From: Symbiodinium natans
Taxonomy: Eukaryota; Sar; Dinophyceae; Suessiales; Symbiodiniaceae
Direction of reading: 5' to 3'
DNA length: 64,000 bases
Assembly: GCA_905221605.1 (NCBI GenBank)
Contig: CAJNDS010002812.1
Span: forward strand, 377,001-441,000
Every line of letters begins with the position of its first letter. The first letter of the stretch is position 1. Made by a program: the position numbers and the translations under genes. This document shows, in pieces, positions 7,738 through 18,459 of the stretch. The notes beneath the pieces are model-generated. The model was given only the letters and a program-made list of their open reading frames with translations, did no database searches and was not told where the DNA came from.

Positions 7738-10700
7738 GAATATATATATATATATAGATATATAGATATAGATATATATATATATATATAGAGACACGGA
7801 CCAGTATTTAAGGTACATGTTCCTTTTTCATGTGTGTGTGTATGTGTTACCCTAGGTATGCGCATAGGATCGTCCACTATCCAGGAATTCTCCATCCTGA
7901 AACTTACTTAAGACGTACAGCGGGAGAATTCTGGGTTGTTAGGGCAGGAGATCCCCTTCTACACCCATTTCGTTCATAGGCATGGAGTTGCCAGGTCTTC
8001 GTGACCGTAATTTCTAGAAGCCCAAATGGTGGTTTCCAAATTTTGTGTGTGGAGCTCCTTTTGCAGGGGGTTTCTGCGAAATGCGAAATCTGGTGAGGGT
8101 GGGGGGGAGGGGAATTTGGCTAAACTCCAGCCTGTGATCCCCCTTTGTGACCAGAAAGAAACGTCTAGGGTTTAGGAGTTTAGGAGATCAGGGTTTGGGG
8201 GTTTAGGGTTTCAGGCGTTCAGGATTTGTGAAAGGGCGCATCCTGAATCTCCAAGGACGTACTATACAGGTTGCCAGAGCCGCTTTGATGGTGACAGCTC
8301 AATACGTCTCGGCTTGATAAATTGTGTGCCTGGCGGCCTCCTTCCGTTTCGTGCCTCAGAACGTGGGGAAAACTCAACACGCCTAAACCAACTCTTTGCA
8401 AGCTGTTGGGGTCTCTGGGTTAGGGATGAGCGTTTGGGAATCAGTATAAAACAGACCCCTGAATTGAGGAATATATACCCTAATTCATAATCATGATCCT
8501 TAGTATAAATCAAATTATACGTGAAAGTTAGGGAATCTGCAGGGGGGGGATAGAGATGTATACTGATGTTTGTCAATGTTGGGAAGCCTGTTTTGTTGAT
8601 TCCTGTAATGAGGACTACCGGCTGATTTGGAGGGGCAAAATCAGGAGAAGCCTATTTTGGGAAATGCTCCCCCCCCATGTTTGATACGCGCTAGCAGTTG
8701 TTCGGGCTCAGGGCTCTCTGCTCCGGCAAGTCCTGCACCCTAAAGCCCTAGAAGTCCTAATCCTTCAACCCGACTCGCCAGGCTATGGTCTGAGAAGAAT
8801 GGTGGCGCCAATCCAGAGGAAGCAGCACCCTGGACAAGTGCAGATTTGTCTTGAGGCTTTGTGGAGAGTGTTGGGCTTTTGGGGTTGATTTTGTTTACGC
8901 TTTCACGGTTTTCGGGTTTTCAGGTTTAGAGTTCTAGAATTGTTTGGGTGGTTTTAGGGGTGCACTGTTTTAGTGGTTTGGGGTGTTTGGGTCTGGGGGT
9001 TTGGCCTTGGCATGTGAGAGCAGAATCATCATGCTGCCCACATCCCTTGCCCTTTAGGCAAGAGCCTAGACCCAAGTTTTGTTCTAATAATCTGGGTTTG
9101 GGAGTACTATGCTTTAATACCTTTTTCTAGTTCTGGGTTCCTATGGCTACTTATACCTAAAAAGTACATATTTTTCCAGGGTCTACTCCAAAAGTAGTTG
9201 GTTCCACTTATTTCCTTCCACGTTTGGATCCTAAACTTGTCCCTATCAAAGGGGCAAAATCCCAGCAGCTGAGGCGCAACCCTAAACCCTAAACCCAAAC
9301 TCTCAACCCTAAAGCCTAAACCCTAAACCCTAAACCCCTTTCTTTTGTGTGTAAAAATGGGTTACTCCAGGTGTGAACCAAACGAGACCCAAAGCCCAGG
9401 AAACGGTGAAGCTTCTGTGTGCCCGCCTCAGCCGGGAGTGGGGGGGGGGGGGGGGGTGCGAGGGAGTCGAGGACTCTTTGCCGCTAGGGACCCAGCGTGG
9501 AGCTCCCGGAAGTATCGAGGGTTTAGGGTTTAGGGTTTAGGGTTTGGGGTTTGGGGTTTAGGGTTTGGGGTCCCACGTTGGCGGCATCTGCAAAGGCATG
9601 AGCCCGCCGATCGAAAAGATGGACTCATCGCTCAACCAGCTGGTGAACGTCAAGCAGCTGCCTCGGGCTGGGTTATATTGGAGCCTCTACACCCTAAACC
9701 GTTTAGGGTTTAGGGTTTAGGGGTTAGGGTGGTTTAGGGTTTAGGGTTTCAGGGTTTTGGGTTTAGGATTACTGGGTTTCGGAGTACTATACTTCAATAC
9801 TTCTTTTGGTTCTAGGTTCCTCTTCTAGCTACTTGTACCTAGAAAGTACATACATTTTCCAGGGTCTACTCCAAAGTAGGGTGGAGTTCTTTCAGCAGGT
9901 GCTGCGGGTGTAGCTCCGACTTGCTTAAGAACCACCCAAAGAACATTAAAACAAAAAACACTCTTCCCAGATAAGTGTACTATAGGGATCCTTCCTTTTA
10001 AATTTATGTTTTTGTTGGGGGGGGGGGAGGGGGGGTGGGGTCTTTTGAGCAATGAGTAGGTAGGGGTTTAGGCGAAGCACCTGGGCTAGCAGATTTCGGA
10101 GTGTTCCAGGTCAAGGTCAGTGTGAGGGTTTAGGCTTGGGGAGTTGAGCTGGGGGGGGTGTGGGTTGGAGGGATAGCATGGTTTTTAGGGTTTAGGGTTT
10201 AGGGCTTAGGGCTGCGGATGAAATCCTCGTTATCTTGGCAGCCCAGGGGTGCCCTTTGCCTTTTCTTGGGGTTCAAGGTCTCTTTATAGGGTTTAGGGTT
10301 TTGGGTTTAGGGTTTAGGGAACCCTAGACCCCATGCAGGCATCTAGCGCTGTCCACCAACTGCATTGACAAGATGATCTCACTGCCAGCCTTGAAGAACA
10401 TCGAGGCACGAGGGGTTTGCTTGAAGTTTCGGGTCCCTTCCGGCCTGTTGCAGCGCTAAGCCCTGCAGTCCCAAACCCCACATCCTAGACCCCTTATATA
10501 AAGAATATTAAGCCCTAAACCCTAAACCCTCTAACCCCTAAACCCTAAACCCTACACCCTAAAGCCCTCTATAGCGGATGAAGCCTACCCTTACACCCCC
10601 CCACTCTCCCCACACGATGTAGATTTGCCCTGAAAGCCTTCAGCATCCCCCAAGTCCCGTTTTTTAGGGTTTAGGGTTTAGGGTTAGCGTTTAGGGTGGC

Positions 10701-12785
10701 CCTACCCTTCCTAAAATCTTCAAAGCTGCCTAGACCGCCCCACCCTCCCACAAAGAAAAGCAAACAGCCTTTGGTTGAGGGTTTAGGGTTTAGTCCCCCA
10801 TCCCAACCGCCCCCGCATGCCCAAATGCCCCCAATCCCTCCCCCCGAACCCTGCACCCCATAAACCCCTTCAACCCTAAACCCTAAACTCTAAACCCTCC
10901 TCACTCCCAACTAAGATGACGTTCGACTCCGCAAGACGGAAGGTGCTTTCTTTGGGCCGGAACTTGATCAAGAAGATCTCAGGACACGTCCCAGACATTG
11001 CAGTTTCCGTGTTGGGGGCCCTGAACTCAGGCTTCATATGTAACCCATGGGCGAACAACAGCCCTAAGACCCCCTCTCATATTTGGTGGTTTCTGAAATT
11101 AGGGGCACCTTATTGGGGTCCTTATTATAAGGGAATCCTGCTATTTGGGAGTCTATGTTTGGGGTCCCCTGTTTTCGTAAACCCTACTTGGAGAGGACTG
11201 GAGGAGATCGGCTCCACACTAAGGTCCGGCTCCCGGGTCTGCTTGCTAAGGGCGGAGGGTTTGTGCCTAGGAATGGGTTGAGGGTTTAGGGTTTAGGGGA
11301 TTTGTCCAGGTGGGTCCCATACACATGTTTAGGTCTTTAGGTATGTTAAATGATAGGGGGGCGGGGTGGGCGGGGGGGGTGGATTAGAGGTGGGGTGCCT
11401 GCTTTGTGCTACCCATACACCTACGGCCCCAGGCCTCGCCGGATAATATAATACAAACGTGTTCTGCGCGTTAAGAGCCGGTAGGTTAGGATCTTTGTTC
11501 CACTCGGCGGATGTCCATCAATCTTGCAGTGATACGGGAATCCCAGGCTGCCAATCCCCAACCCCTAAACCCCCCAAACCCAGTTGTGGATCTAAACCCC
11601 AAGCCCCAAGCCCCAAGCTCTAAACCCTAAACCCTAAACCCTCAACCCTCAACCCTCAACCCTAAACCCTAAACCCTAAACAGACAGCGAAGCCGGCGCT
11701 TTCTTAGTGTTTTCCGCAGTCCCTTGGGTGTGGAGCCTCTTCGTTCAGGACCTCATGCGTTTTTCTCGCATGGGATGTCCGATGACATCTTGCATGAACT
11801 CCCAGACCTCTGAATCTCCCCGAAACCCTAACCCAAAACCCAAACCCTAAAGGGCCCCAAACCCCAAACCCTAAACCCTAAACCCTAAACTCCTGTTTCC
11901 CTAGCCCAAGGGAGCTTTGGATCTCCTACAACCAGATCACCACTTTGGATGGCCTTGCGCCATGTGTGCCCTGGCAGCCACGCGGGGAACAACCCTTAGG
12001 GCTTAGGGTTTAGGGTTTAGGGTTTAGGGCTTAGGGTTTAGGGTTTAGGGGCTCAGGGGTTGAGGGGTGTAGGGGTCTCGTCGTTTTTAGGAGTTTAGGG
12101 TGTTTTGGTGGTTTGGGGTTTAGGGTTGAGGGGTTTAGGGGTTTGGCCTTAGGGTTTATTAGGGTTCGGGTTTATGGTTTGGGGTTTAGGGTTTAGGCTT
12201 CGGGTTTGTAGGTGTTTAGGGGCTATATGATCCGAACCTGGATCCCCAAAGTACCCACATCAGGGCCCACAGCCTCAAGTTTCAGGGATTACAATCTACA
12301 ATCATGGGCTTTGAGGATTTTCGAAGGATGTATACGTAGGGTAAGTCTCGGTTGAGACACCGTTTTTGAACAATACCTAGTACAGGGCAACGCCGCATAT
12401 GGTACCGCAAATGGGCTAAGCTGGGTTCAAGGGGCTCCCCACACACAGAAAGCCCTAGACCAGCTTCTTCCAGTCTGACTATAGGCACATTCCATCTCTA
12501 TATATACAGACATATATATATATATAGACTTGTATATATATATATACATTTATTTATTTATTATGTGTTTTTTATTATTACACAAATATATGTGTGTTTG
12601 CGCAGGCGAGATGATAGGCAGGTATTATAGAGCTGCCGGCAGCAGAAGAAACATGACCGTTGGGGCAAGAGTTCAGGCAGGGCGGTCCATGACAGAAACA
12701 GGTTTCTGATTCTGCGAAGCTGAGATTGGAGTTACTTTGGCCCCAAGCCTGGCTTGGGTAGGTTCCCTAAGAAAAGTATGTAGAT

Positions 12786-12877
<92 letters not shown>

Positions 12878-15800
12878 CGTAGTAGTAGTTGTTGTTGTTG
12901 TAGGAGGAGGAGGAGAAGGAGGAGTTAGCAGCAGCAGCAGTCGTCGTCATCGTCGTCGTAGCTTAGAAGTGGTTTTAGTTCTTACGGTAGGGGGTTGGGG
13001 CTTTTTGGATCTGTGAGTTGAGCCTCGATGGAGGTAAAGCTAACGACCCTGTTCATCTCGAACAACAAGATCAAGGCCGACTCTTTGGGGGTTTAGGGTT
13101 TGGGGTTTAGGTTCTAGTTTTGATCAAGTTTGAGGGGCATGGGCATCGCTGACATTTCCCCCCTTCTGCAAGCCCCAACCCCTCAGCCCCACAAAAGCTG
13201 TGCCCTGAACCCCATGTGCGCCTGAAAGCTAAACCCTAAACCCTAAGCCCTAAACCCTAAACCCCAAACCCTAAACCCTAACCCTAAGACCCTTTTTGAA
13301 AACCCCCCCAAATCGCAGCTTGAGCGCCCCCCCGCAGGATTGGCCAGAGCTAGACAAGCTCCAGGCGAACCAGGAGTCGGCTGTGGGCTCAAGGGTTTTA
13401 GGGCTTTAGGGTTTTAGGGGTTTAGGGTTTTAGGGTTTTAGGGCTTTAGGATTTAGGGCTTTAGGATTTAGGGTTTAGGGGTTTGGGGGTTTAGGGGTTT
13501 AGGGGTGTAGGGGTGTAGGGGTGTAGGGTTTAGGGTTTAGGGGTAGGGTTTGGGGTTTGGGTTTGGGGTTTAGGGTTCAGGGTTTAGGGTTCAGCATCTC
13601 AAGTCCAAGCATCCACTACTCAAGCAATTACTCCAGGAAAATACCCACCTGCCCAAAGAATCCCACAACATTAAGAAAATATTTCGCTTATAGAACGACC
13701 TTGCCCAGCAAAACAATGACCTTGACCAGCAAAAAATGACCTTGCCCAGTAAAAACAAATGACCTTGCCCAGTAAAAAAATAACCTTGCCCAGTAAACAA
13801 ATGACCCTGCCCAGTAGAAAAATGACCTTGCCCAGCAAAAAAACATGACCTTGCCCAGTCAAAAATGACCTTGCCCAGTAAAAAAAATACCTTGCCCAGT
13901 AAAAAAAAGGACCTTTTTCAATGACCCTGCCCAGTAAAAATAACCTTGCCCAGTAAAAACAAATGACCTTGCCCAGTAAAAAAATGACCTTGCCCAGTAA
14001 AAAAAGGACCTTGCCCAGTAACCCTCGTTTTTTAGACCGAACGACCTTGCCCAGCAAAAAAATGACCTTGCCCAGTAAAAAAAATGACCTTGCCCAGTAA
14101 AAACAAATGACTTTGCCCAGTAAACAAATGACCTTGCCCAGTAAAACATGACCTTGCCCAGTTAAAAAGGACCTTGCCCAGTAACCCTCGTTTTTTTGGA
14201 CCGAACGACCTTGCCCAGTAAAAAAATGACCTTGCCCAGTAAAAAATGACCTTGCCCAGTAAAAATATGACCTTGCCCAGTAAAAAAAGGCCTTGCCCAG
14301 AAAAAATGACCTTGCCCAGTAACTCATTAACATTCAAATTATATATGAAGGAGAGGTTTAGGGTTTAGGGTTTAGGGTTTAGGGTTTAGGGTTAGTTTCC
14401 GAGGTTCAGGTTCGGGATTTGAAGGTTTTTTTGATGTTCAAATCTCCTTTTTCGAGCTTGGTGGGGATGGTGTGCAGAGCTTTGGCTTAAAACCTGGGCA
14501 AGTTGGAGACCTGCGCCTCATACCCCACCTATAGACCTCCAATTGTACTTACTCTTTCTTGGGCACTTGATTTCAGGGTAAGTAGCTTATAACAAAACAT
14601 GGGTACACAAGCAAACGAATCACAAGGTCGATGTTTGTGCACGAGTGCCACCTGTCCAAGGGCAGCTTCATCCATGAAGCGTGCCAGGTGGGCGTGCGCG
14701 CGCGCGTTCGCGGTTCCCTGCAGAAACACGAAGTCCTAACCCCCTTTCCTCGCTAACGATTAGCAGGATCTTTGCTTTAGCTGTTGTTTTTCTATCCTGG
14801 CCTCCACATGGCGCTTGTGCTAAATTAGGGCTTGGGATTTCGACAAGGTTTTGGATTCGAACATGCGTTGCATGGCGGGTTCAAATTCTGGGGACGTGCA
14901 GCAGGACCTGACAAACGTCCTCTTCTACGGAAACCCCATCTACGAAGGCAAAGCTGAGCATTCCCAGAGAGCCGAATACTAAACCCTAAACCCTTAAACC
15001 CTAAACCCTAAACCCGAAACCCAGTTTAATGCGAGGCAAATGACTTCAGGGATTGTAAAGGCTTTCTGGGGTTGGTGATCCTTGGAGGCTCTCTGGAGGT
15101 CAGTTGATCTCCGAAGTAGGCTCAAGGTGCGCTCAGTGCAGCATTGTGCTGGAGGTTCTTCCTTTTCAGGAGGTGCTTTAGGGTTTAGGGTTTAGGGTTA
15201 GGGTTACCTGGTACTGAGACTTCATTTGGTCGCCTTGTTACAGGCGGTCGGGGTCCTGAGGGTGGGTCTTATGGCTTGGAGACACAGGCCGGGTTCTCAA
15301 TTGGAGGTCCTCTTCTCACTTCATGGTCTTGATGTCGGGGTGGCATCCCGAGGATGGGCTCTTATCTTGGTTCACGTCTCAAAGACGGAATCCGACATCA
15401 CCGTAAACCCTGAGCCCTGACACGACATGGACCTGTCGCTAGCGTGTCTGTATTCTTTTTTATGTTTTTCATCGGGTGTGCAGGAGGTTTGTGAGGCACG
15501 TTTGTTTCTTGGTCTGCCAGTAGGGTTCAGGGTTCGAAGTTTAGGGTGTGGGTTTCTGGGGCTTATAGGGTTTGCTTGTAGCCCAGTGGTGGCCTTTACT
15601 TGTTGTGTTGTTTGACCAACCCCCCCCCCCCCCAAAAAAAAAAAAACAAGTGTACCCTTATTGTACTATGATTGCTGGGCTACCAAGTTGATAAGGTTTT
15701 TGGATGTGTACTTAGAGGTTCTTAGGCAGTTTTCAGTGGGGATTATAAGTAAACAAAGCTATATCTATAACTGGTTATAAACTTAGTTAGGGTAGGTCTA

Positions 15801-17063
15801 ACCTGACATTCTAGCTACCCATGAACCTTCAAGTAGCCCTAAACCCTAAACCCTAGACCCTAAACCCTAAACGCTAAACCCGTGAAACTTCAAGCAGGGT
15901 TGATAGGGTTCGGGTCAGAAGCATGACTGGTTGGAGGTCTCACCAAGAAGCAGGCGCGACCAAAGGCCCGATATGCGGTGGAAAGATAGGGTTTAGGGTT
16001 TAGGGTTTAGGGTTTAGGGTTTGGGGTTTCGGGTTTAGGGTTTAGGGTTTAGGAATTTGGGTTGAGGGTTGAGGGTTTGGAGCTTAGGGTTTGGGGTTTA
16101 GGGTTAGATGGATGAGCCTGGACTTTGAGTTACGGCTTCAAGTTCTGAGCTTTTGGGGGTGGAGTGTAGTGCGGGGCAGGGCCTTCCGAGCGTAACATGA
16201 GCTTATCAACCCGAGAATGGGAAGTGTTTCTCCTTGTTCATAGGTTTTTTGTTTTATTGGTTGCGCTAGGTAGGGTTGCCTAAACTGCAAATAACCAGAA
16301 AGGGTCGTCGTAATTAGTTAGTCTTGGGTGTGCTCCTGAAGCTCAGAAACCTTTGCACTTGGCATGAAATCTACGATATATATATATATATACTTCATAA
16401 TAACAATGACAATAATAATGATAATGATGAAATTGTATGCAATAATGTAGCCTGCAGACCCGACCCCCCAACACTTTAGATGCGAGTCTTCGCACTTTGC
16501 AACACAGGCACCACATGGCTAGTGGAAGCCACCACAGGAAACTTACACGACGTCATTGGAACCCTGGTAAACCCTTCTAAAACCCTTCTAAACTCTTCGC
16601 AAGCCTTCCAAGCCCTTCTTAACCCTTGAAAATTCTAAACCCTACACAACCCTGGTAAACCCTTAAAGAACACTTCTAAAAACACGTACCCTTGGCCTCT
16701 AGGACTTGGCGATTCTCAGCCTCAACCCCAGTGGATTTAGGGTTTAGGGTTTAGGGTTTAGGGTTTAGGTTTAAAGCCCTTGAACAAGAGGTTCTGGAGC
16801 ACCTCCCCAAGATCGCCACCCTGGATGGTGAGCTGCTCACGGGCGACGACGACGAGGAGCCTTTTTTTTGCGGTGTCGCTTAGGTGTGCTCCTCACGAGA
16901 CTTTGGCTATCTAGGCTTAGGGCTCAAGACCCGAGACCCTTCTAAACACTGCAGCAAACCCTACAACCCTAAACCCTAAACCCTAAACCCTGCACCCCAG
17001 CCGGAAGCCCGGCTAGATCCTAAGCCCCGGATCTTGCAGGGTGAGGAAGCGGCGGCGGAGTGA
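7596..17063 (+). CDS. DNAL1: Axonemal dynein light chain 1 (LC1/DNAL1), 12 exons
   Basis: LC1 is the leucine-rich-repeat light chain of outer-arm dynein; it binds the microtubule-binding region of the gamma/alpha heavy chain in the axoneme. Twelve exons join into an open frame of about 192-194 residues (known LC1 proteins are about 190-200). Diagnostic stretches in order: PPIEKMDSSL, HLALSTNCIDK, VLSLGRNLIKK, ELWISYNQI, LFISNNKIKDW, VLFYGNPIYE, LPKIATLDGE, then an acidic tail. Each matches the family position for position, and spacing between motifs is kept exactly at most junctions. Donors are GC (5), GA (3) and GT (3); acceptors are AG, all followed by G. Ten of the eleven introns contain clear TTTAGGG/CCCTAAA tracts; the first has only degenerate copies. 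The main doubts are the first exon and the exon 10/11 junction (two residues either way). Implies a motile flagellate. Confidence 0.9.
7705..7793. repeat. TA-rich microsatellite in LC1 intron 1
   Basis: Tandem TA with GATA interruptions. Confidence 0.9.
8782..8837 (+). CDS. DNAL1: LC1 exon 2
   Basis: CGCCAG|G; reads LWSEKNGGANPEEAAPWT, matching the RWEEKTG region of LC1. Donor GTGCAG. Confidence 0.85.
9091..9192. mobile_element. Repeat element family G, copy 1
   Basis: It shares about 100 bases with copies at 9771 and 48316: GGGAGTACTATGCTTTAATAC near the left and TTTCCAGGGTCTACTCC at the right. GGAGTA.. and ..TACTCC form short inverted ends. Within LC1 intron 2. Confidence 0.8.
9596..9653 (+). 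CDS. DNAL1: LC1 exon 3
   Basis: GCAAAG|G; reads SMSPPIEKMDSSLNQLVNV. IEKMD is an LC1 hallmark. Donor GC (GCAGCT), splitting a Lys codon. Confidence 0.95.
9771..9876. mobile_element. Repeat element family G, copy 2
   Basis: A second copy in the next LC1 intron, colinear with copy 1 over its whole length. Confidence 0.8.
9911..10059. mobile_element. Inverted-repeat element, family E
   Basis: TTGCTTAAGAACC at the left; a G-run followed by TCTTTTGAGCAATGAGTAG at the right. In LC1 intron 3. Confidence 0.6.
10238..10318. mobile_element. Family F left half ending in a telomeric tract
   Basis: AGCCCAGGGGTGCCCTTTG...GGTTCAAGGTCTCTTTATA matches the family F left arm, then stops dead at GGGTTTAGGG repeats. 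The right arm is missing. Confidence 0.6.
10339..10405 (+). CDS. DNAL1: LC1 exon 4
   Basis: CATGCAG|G; reads HLALSTNCIDKMISLPAL then KNIE (leucine-rich repeat). Donor GC (GCACGA). Confidence 0.95.
10943..11010 (+). CDS. DNAL1: LC1 exon 5
   Basis: CGGAAG|G; reads VLSLGRNLIKKISGHVPDI then AVS. Donor GTTGGG, phase 2. Confidence 0.95.
11085..11184. mobile_element. Inverted-repeat element, family C
   Basis: The left end GGTTTCTGAAATTAGGGG pairs with GGGGTCCCCTGTTTTCGTAAACC at the right. In LC1 intron 5. Confidence 0.75.
11911..11965 (+). CDS. DNAL1: LC1 exon 6
   Basis: CCCAAG|G; reads ELWISYNQITTLDGLAPC. Donor GTGCCC. The joined length across exons 5-6 equals that of known LC1. Confidence 0.95.
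12784..12895. repeat. TAG/GTA trinucleotide microsatellite
   Basis: About 35 uninterrupted copies in LC1 intron 6. The long Ser and Tyr reading frames here are artefacts. Confidence 0.98.
13034..13075 (+). CDS. DNAL1: LC1 exon 7
   Basis: TGGAG|G; reads VKLTTLFISNNKIK. Donor GC (GCCGAC). Confidence 0.95.
13338..13373 (+). CDS. DNAL1: LC1 exon 8
   Basis: CCGCAG|G; reads DWPELDKLQANQ. The donor is GA (GAGTCG) if family spacing is kept. A GT nine bases later (exon end 13382) would add three residues. Confidence 0.85.
13395..13600 (+). repeat. Degenerate TTTAGGG tract
   Basis: Mixed TTTAGGG, TTTTAGGG, TTTAGGGG and TGTAGGGG units in LC1 intron 8. Confidence 0.85.
13697..14321. repeat. Minisatellite, unit about 21 bp (ACCTTGCCCAGTAAAAAAATG)
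   Basis: Roughly thirty copies of GACCTTGCCCAG plus an A-rich spacer of variable length, with a 12-base interruption ending in GACCGAACG repeated twice (about 14030 and 14198). It lies wholly inside LC1 intron 8. Confidence 0.95.
14355..14392 (+). repeat. Telomeric tract (TTTAGGG)
   Basis: Five heptamers between the minisatellite and LC1 exon 9. Confidence 0.9.
14905..14952 (+). CDS. DNAL1: LC1 exon 9
   Basis: GCAGCAG|G; reads DLTNVLFYGNPIYEGK, with the GNP motif of the LC1 capping region. Donor GC (GCTGAG). Confidence 0.95.
15709..15836. mobile_element. Inverted-repeat element, family D
   Basis: TACTTAGAGGTTC at the left, CTACCCATGAACCTTCAAGTAG at the right. A CCCTAAA tract follows directly. 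In LC1 intron 9. Confidence 0.7.
15954..15980 (+). CDS. DNAL1: LC1 exon 10
   Basis: GAAGCAG|G; reads ARPKARYAV. Ends at GA (GAAAGA), or at 15984 before GATAGG if exon 11 starts at 16789. Confidence 0.75.
16791..16856 (+). CDS. DNAL1: LC1 exon 11
   Basis: AAGAG|G; reads VLEHLPKIATLDGELL then TGDDDE, matching the LC1 C-terminal helix and acidic tail. Donor GA (GAGCCT). Read through without splicing, the frame would stop at 16883. Confidence 0.9.
17040..17063 (+). CDS. DNAL1: LC1 exon 12 (terminal)
   Basis: CTTGCAG|G; reads GEEAAAE then TGA, extending the acidic tail. Confidence 0.7.
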   Translation, partial: GEEAAAE

Positions 17064-17127
17064 GAGGAACGTCCATCGTGGGCTGAGCAGGCAGGGCCTT
17101 CACATGGCCGAGCATTCGGTGGCCCTA

Positions 17128-17193
17128 AACCCTAAACCCTAAACCCTAAACCCTAAACCCTAAACCCTAAACCCTAAACCCTAAACCCTAAAC
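17128..17193 (-). repeat. Telomeric tract (CCCTAAA)
   Basis: Nine heptamers just past the LC1 stop. Confidence 0.95.
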
Positions 17194-17379
17194 CGGGGTT
17201 GAGGCCCTGGCATGGACAGAACTGATCGGACACAGATCATGTCAAGTTCATGTCAGTCGAGCTGCATTGTGAATTCACTGCCGCCCTGACGTCAGCGGGG
17301 TGCTCATCGAGCCTCCCAGGGCCAGGGAGAGCTTTGCCCCATTTCCAACCCCAACCCCTCAGCGACAGCCTCAGGCTCT

Positions 17380-17472
17380 CTTCTCTCTTCTCTCTTCTCT
17401 CTTCTCTCTTCTCTCTTCTCTCTTCTCTCTTCTCTCTTCTCTCTTCTCTCTTCTCTCTTCTCTTTCTCTCTT
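17380..17472. repeat. TTCTC pentanucleotide microsatellite
   Basis: About 17 copies, ending in a pyrimidine run and CATGCAG, a good splice-acceptor context. The open frames across it on both strands are repeat-driven. Confidence 0.95.
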
Positions 17473-18360
17473 TCATGCAGGTACAGAGTCGGCAGTTGCG
17501 TTCCTGCCGAAGACTCAACCACGCAGCGTTTCCAGTGAGCAGCATGGCACGAAAGAGGGAATGCCTCATGGCATGTACATGTGTGTACATGGACAGCATA
17601 TACACACGTATATGTATACGTACATATATGCATATATACACGTACGCACATACATACATGTTGTTGTATGTCGCAACATATGTGTAGACATCACGCCAGT
17701 GATGCGGAACGCACCGAGAAGTGCAACGCTTTCAAAGCAGTTTCACGAATTCTTGCACACTGCACTGAACACTGCATGCACACGCCCACTTGGACAAACA
17801 GAGCGCAGGGAGCTCTAAGGCAGAGCGCATCGGAGTGCAGCGATGCTCTGTATGACTCTAGCATTCGGGTTGTTTTGAATATGATAAATGGGTTCTCTAA
17901 CCTGAACAGGTCTACGTTTAGGGTTCAGAGTTTAGGGAGTTTAGGGCAGCAGGTGCAGAGCTTACAGGGTTCAGAAAGGGTTAGATTTGCGGTCAAAGGT
18001 GAGCGAAGTTGCTTGCATCGCCCGCCACTCTTGGACGCGCGCCTCTGGCTCTTCGGGCAGGGGGGGGGGGGCCTAAAGTGCCTAAAGTCGGCCTTCAACA
18101 CCCGCCCACAGCCTCAATTAGGAACCCTAAACTCGAAACCCTAAACCCTAAACCAACTCCTATAGTATTTTGGTACCCATACCAGGAACCACGCTTGGGT
18201 GGGGTCTAGGCAGATGTCTTAGGCGGTAATTCGAAGGGTTGGGGCGGGGTCTGATGCGTGGCTTCATAGGTTGTGCTCTCAACCGCAACCACAAAGCCCG
18301 ACCCTCTTGCAGACGCCGAGAGAAGTTGTAGAGCCACTCCAGAGCCCTCGCTTGATCTAG
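17473..18360. other. Unassigned sequence
   Basis: Several overlapping open frames, a (TA/CA)-rich patch near 17580-17660 and a G-run at 18060. A 60-base stretch (18300-18362) is open on both strands: minus reads LDQARALEWLYNFSRRLQ, plus follows CTCTTGCAG. I cannot choose between them. Confidence 0.3.
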
Positions 18361-18364
18361 CGTC

Positions 18365-18421
18365 CCTAAACCCTAAACCCTAAACCCTAAACCCTAAACC
18401 CTAAACCCTAAACCCTAAACC
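18365..18421 (-). repeat. Telomeric tract (CCCTAAA)
   Basis: Eight heptamers. Confidence 0.95.
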
Positions 18422-18459
18422 CCATACGACCCTGCGAGACACATGTCGCAACGCGCGCC

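Noticed and set aside
12732-12950. Poly-Tyr and poly-Ser frames
   Set aside because: TAG/GTA microsatellite inside an LC1 intron.
13591-14337. 220-codon minus frame (YWARSF repeats); possible CRISPR array
   Set aside because: The unit is a 21-base minisatellite with A-run spacers of low complexity. Spacers are not unique and the context is a eukaryotic intron.
16857-16883. LC1 ending at the in-frame TAG at 16883
   Set aside because: The read-through tail (PFFCGVA) is unlike LC1, while a good acceptor at 17040 gives an acidic tail and stop. Kept as an alternative.
17237-17818. Overlapping frames of 115-172 codons on both strands
   Set aside because: They run across the TTCTC pentanucleotide array and a CATA patch; all frames there lack stops.
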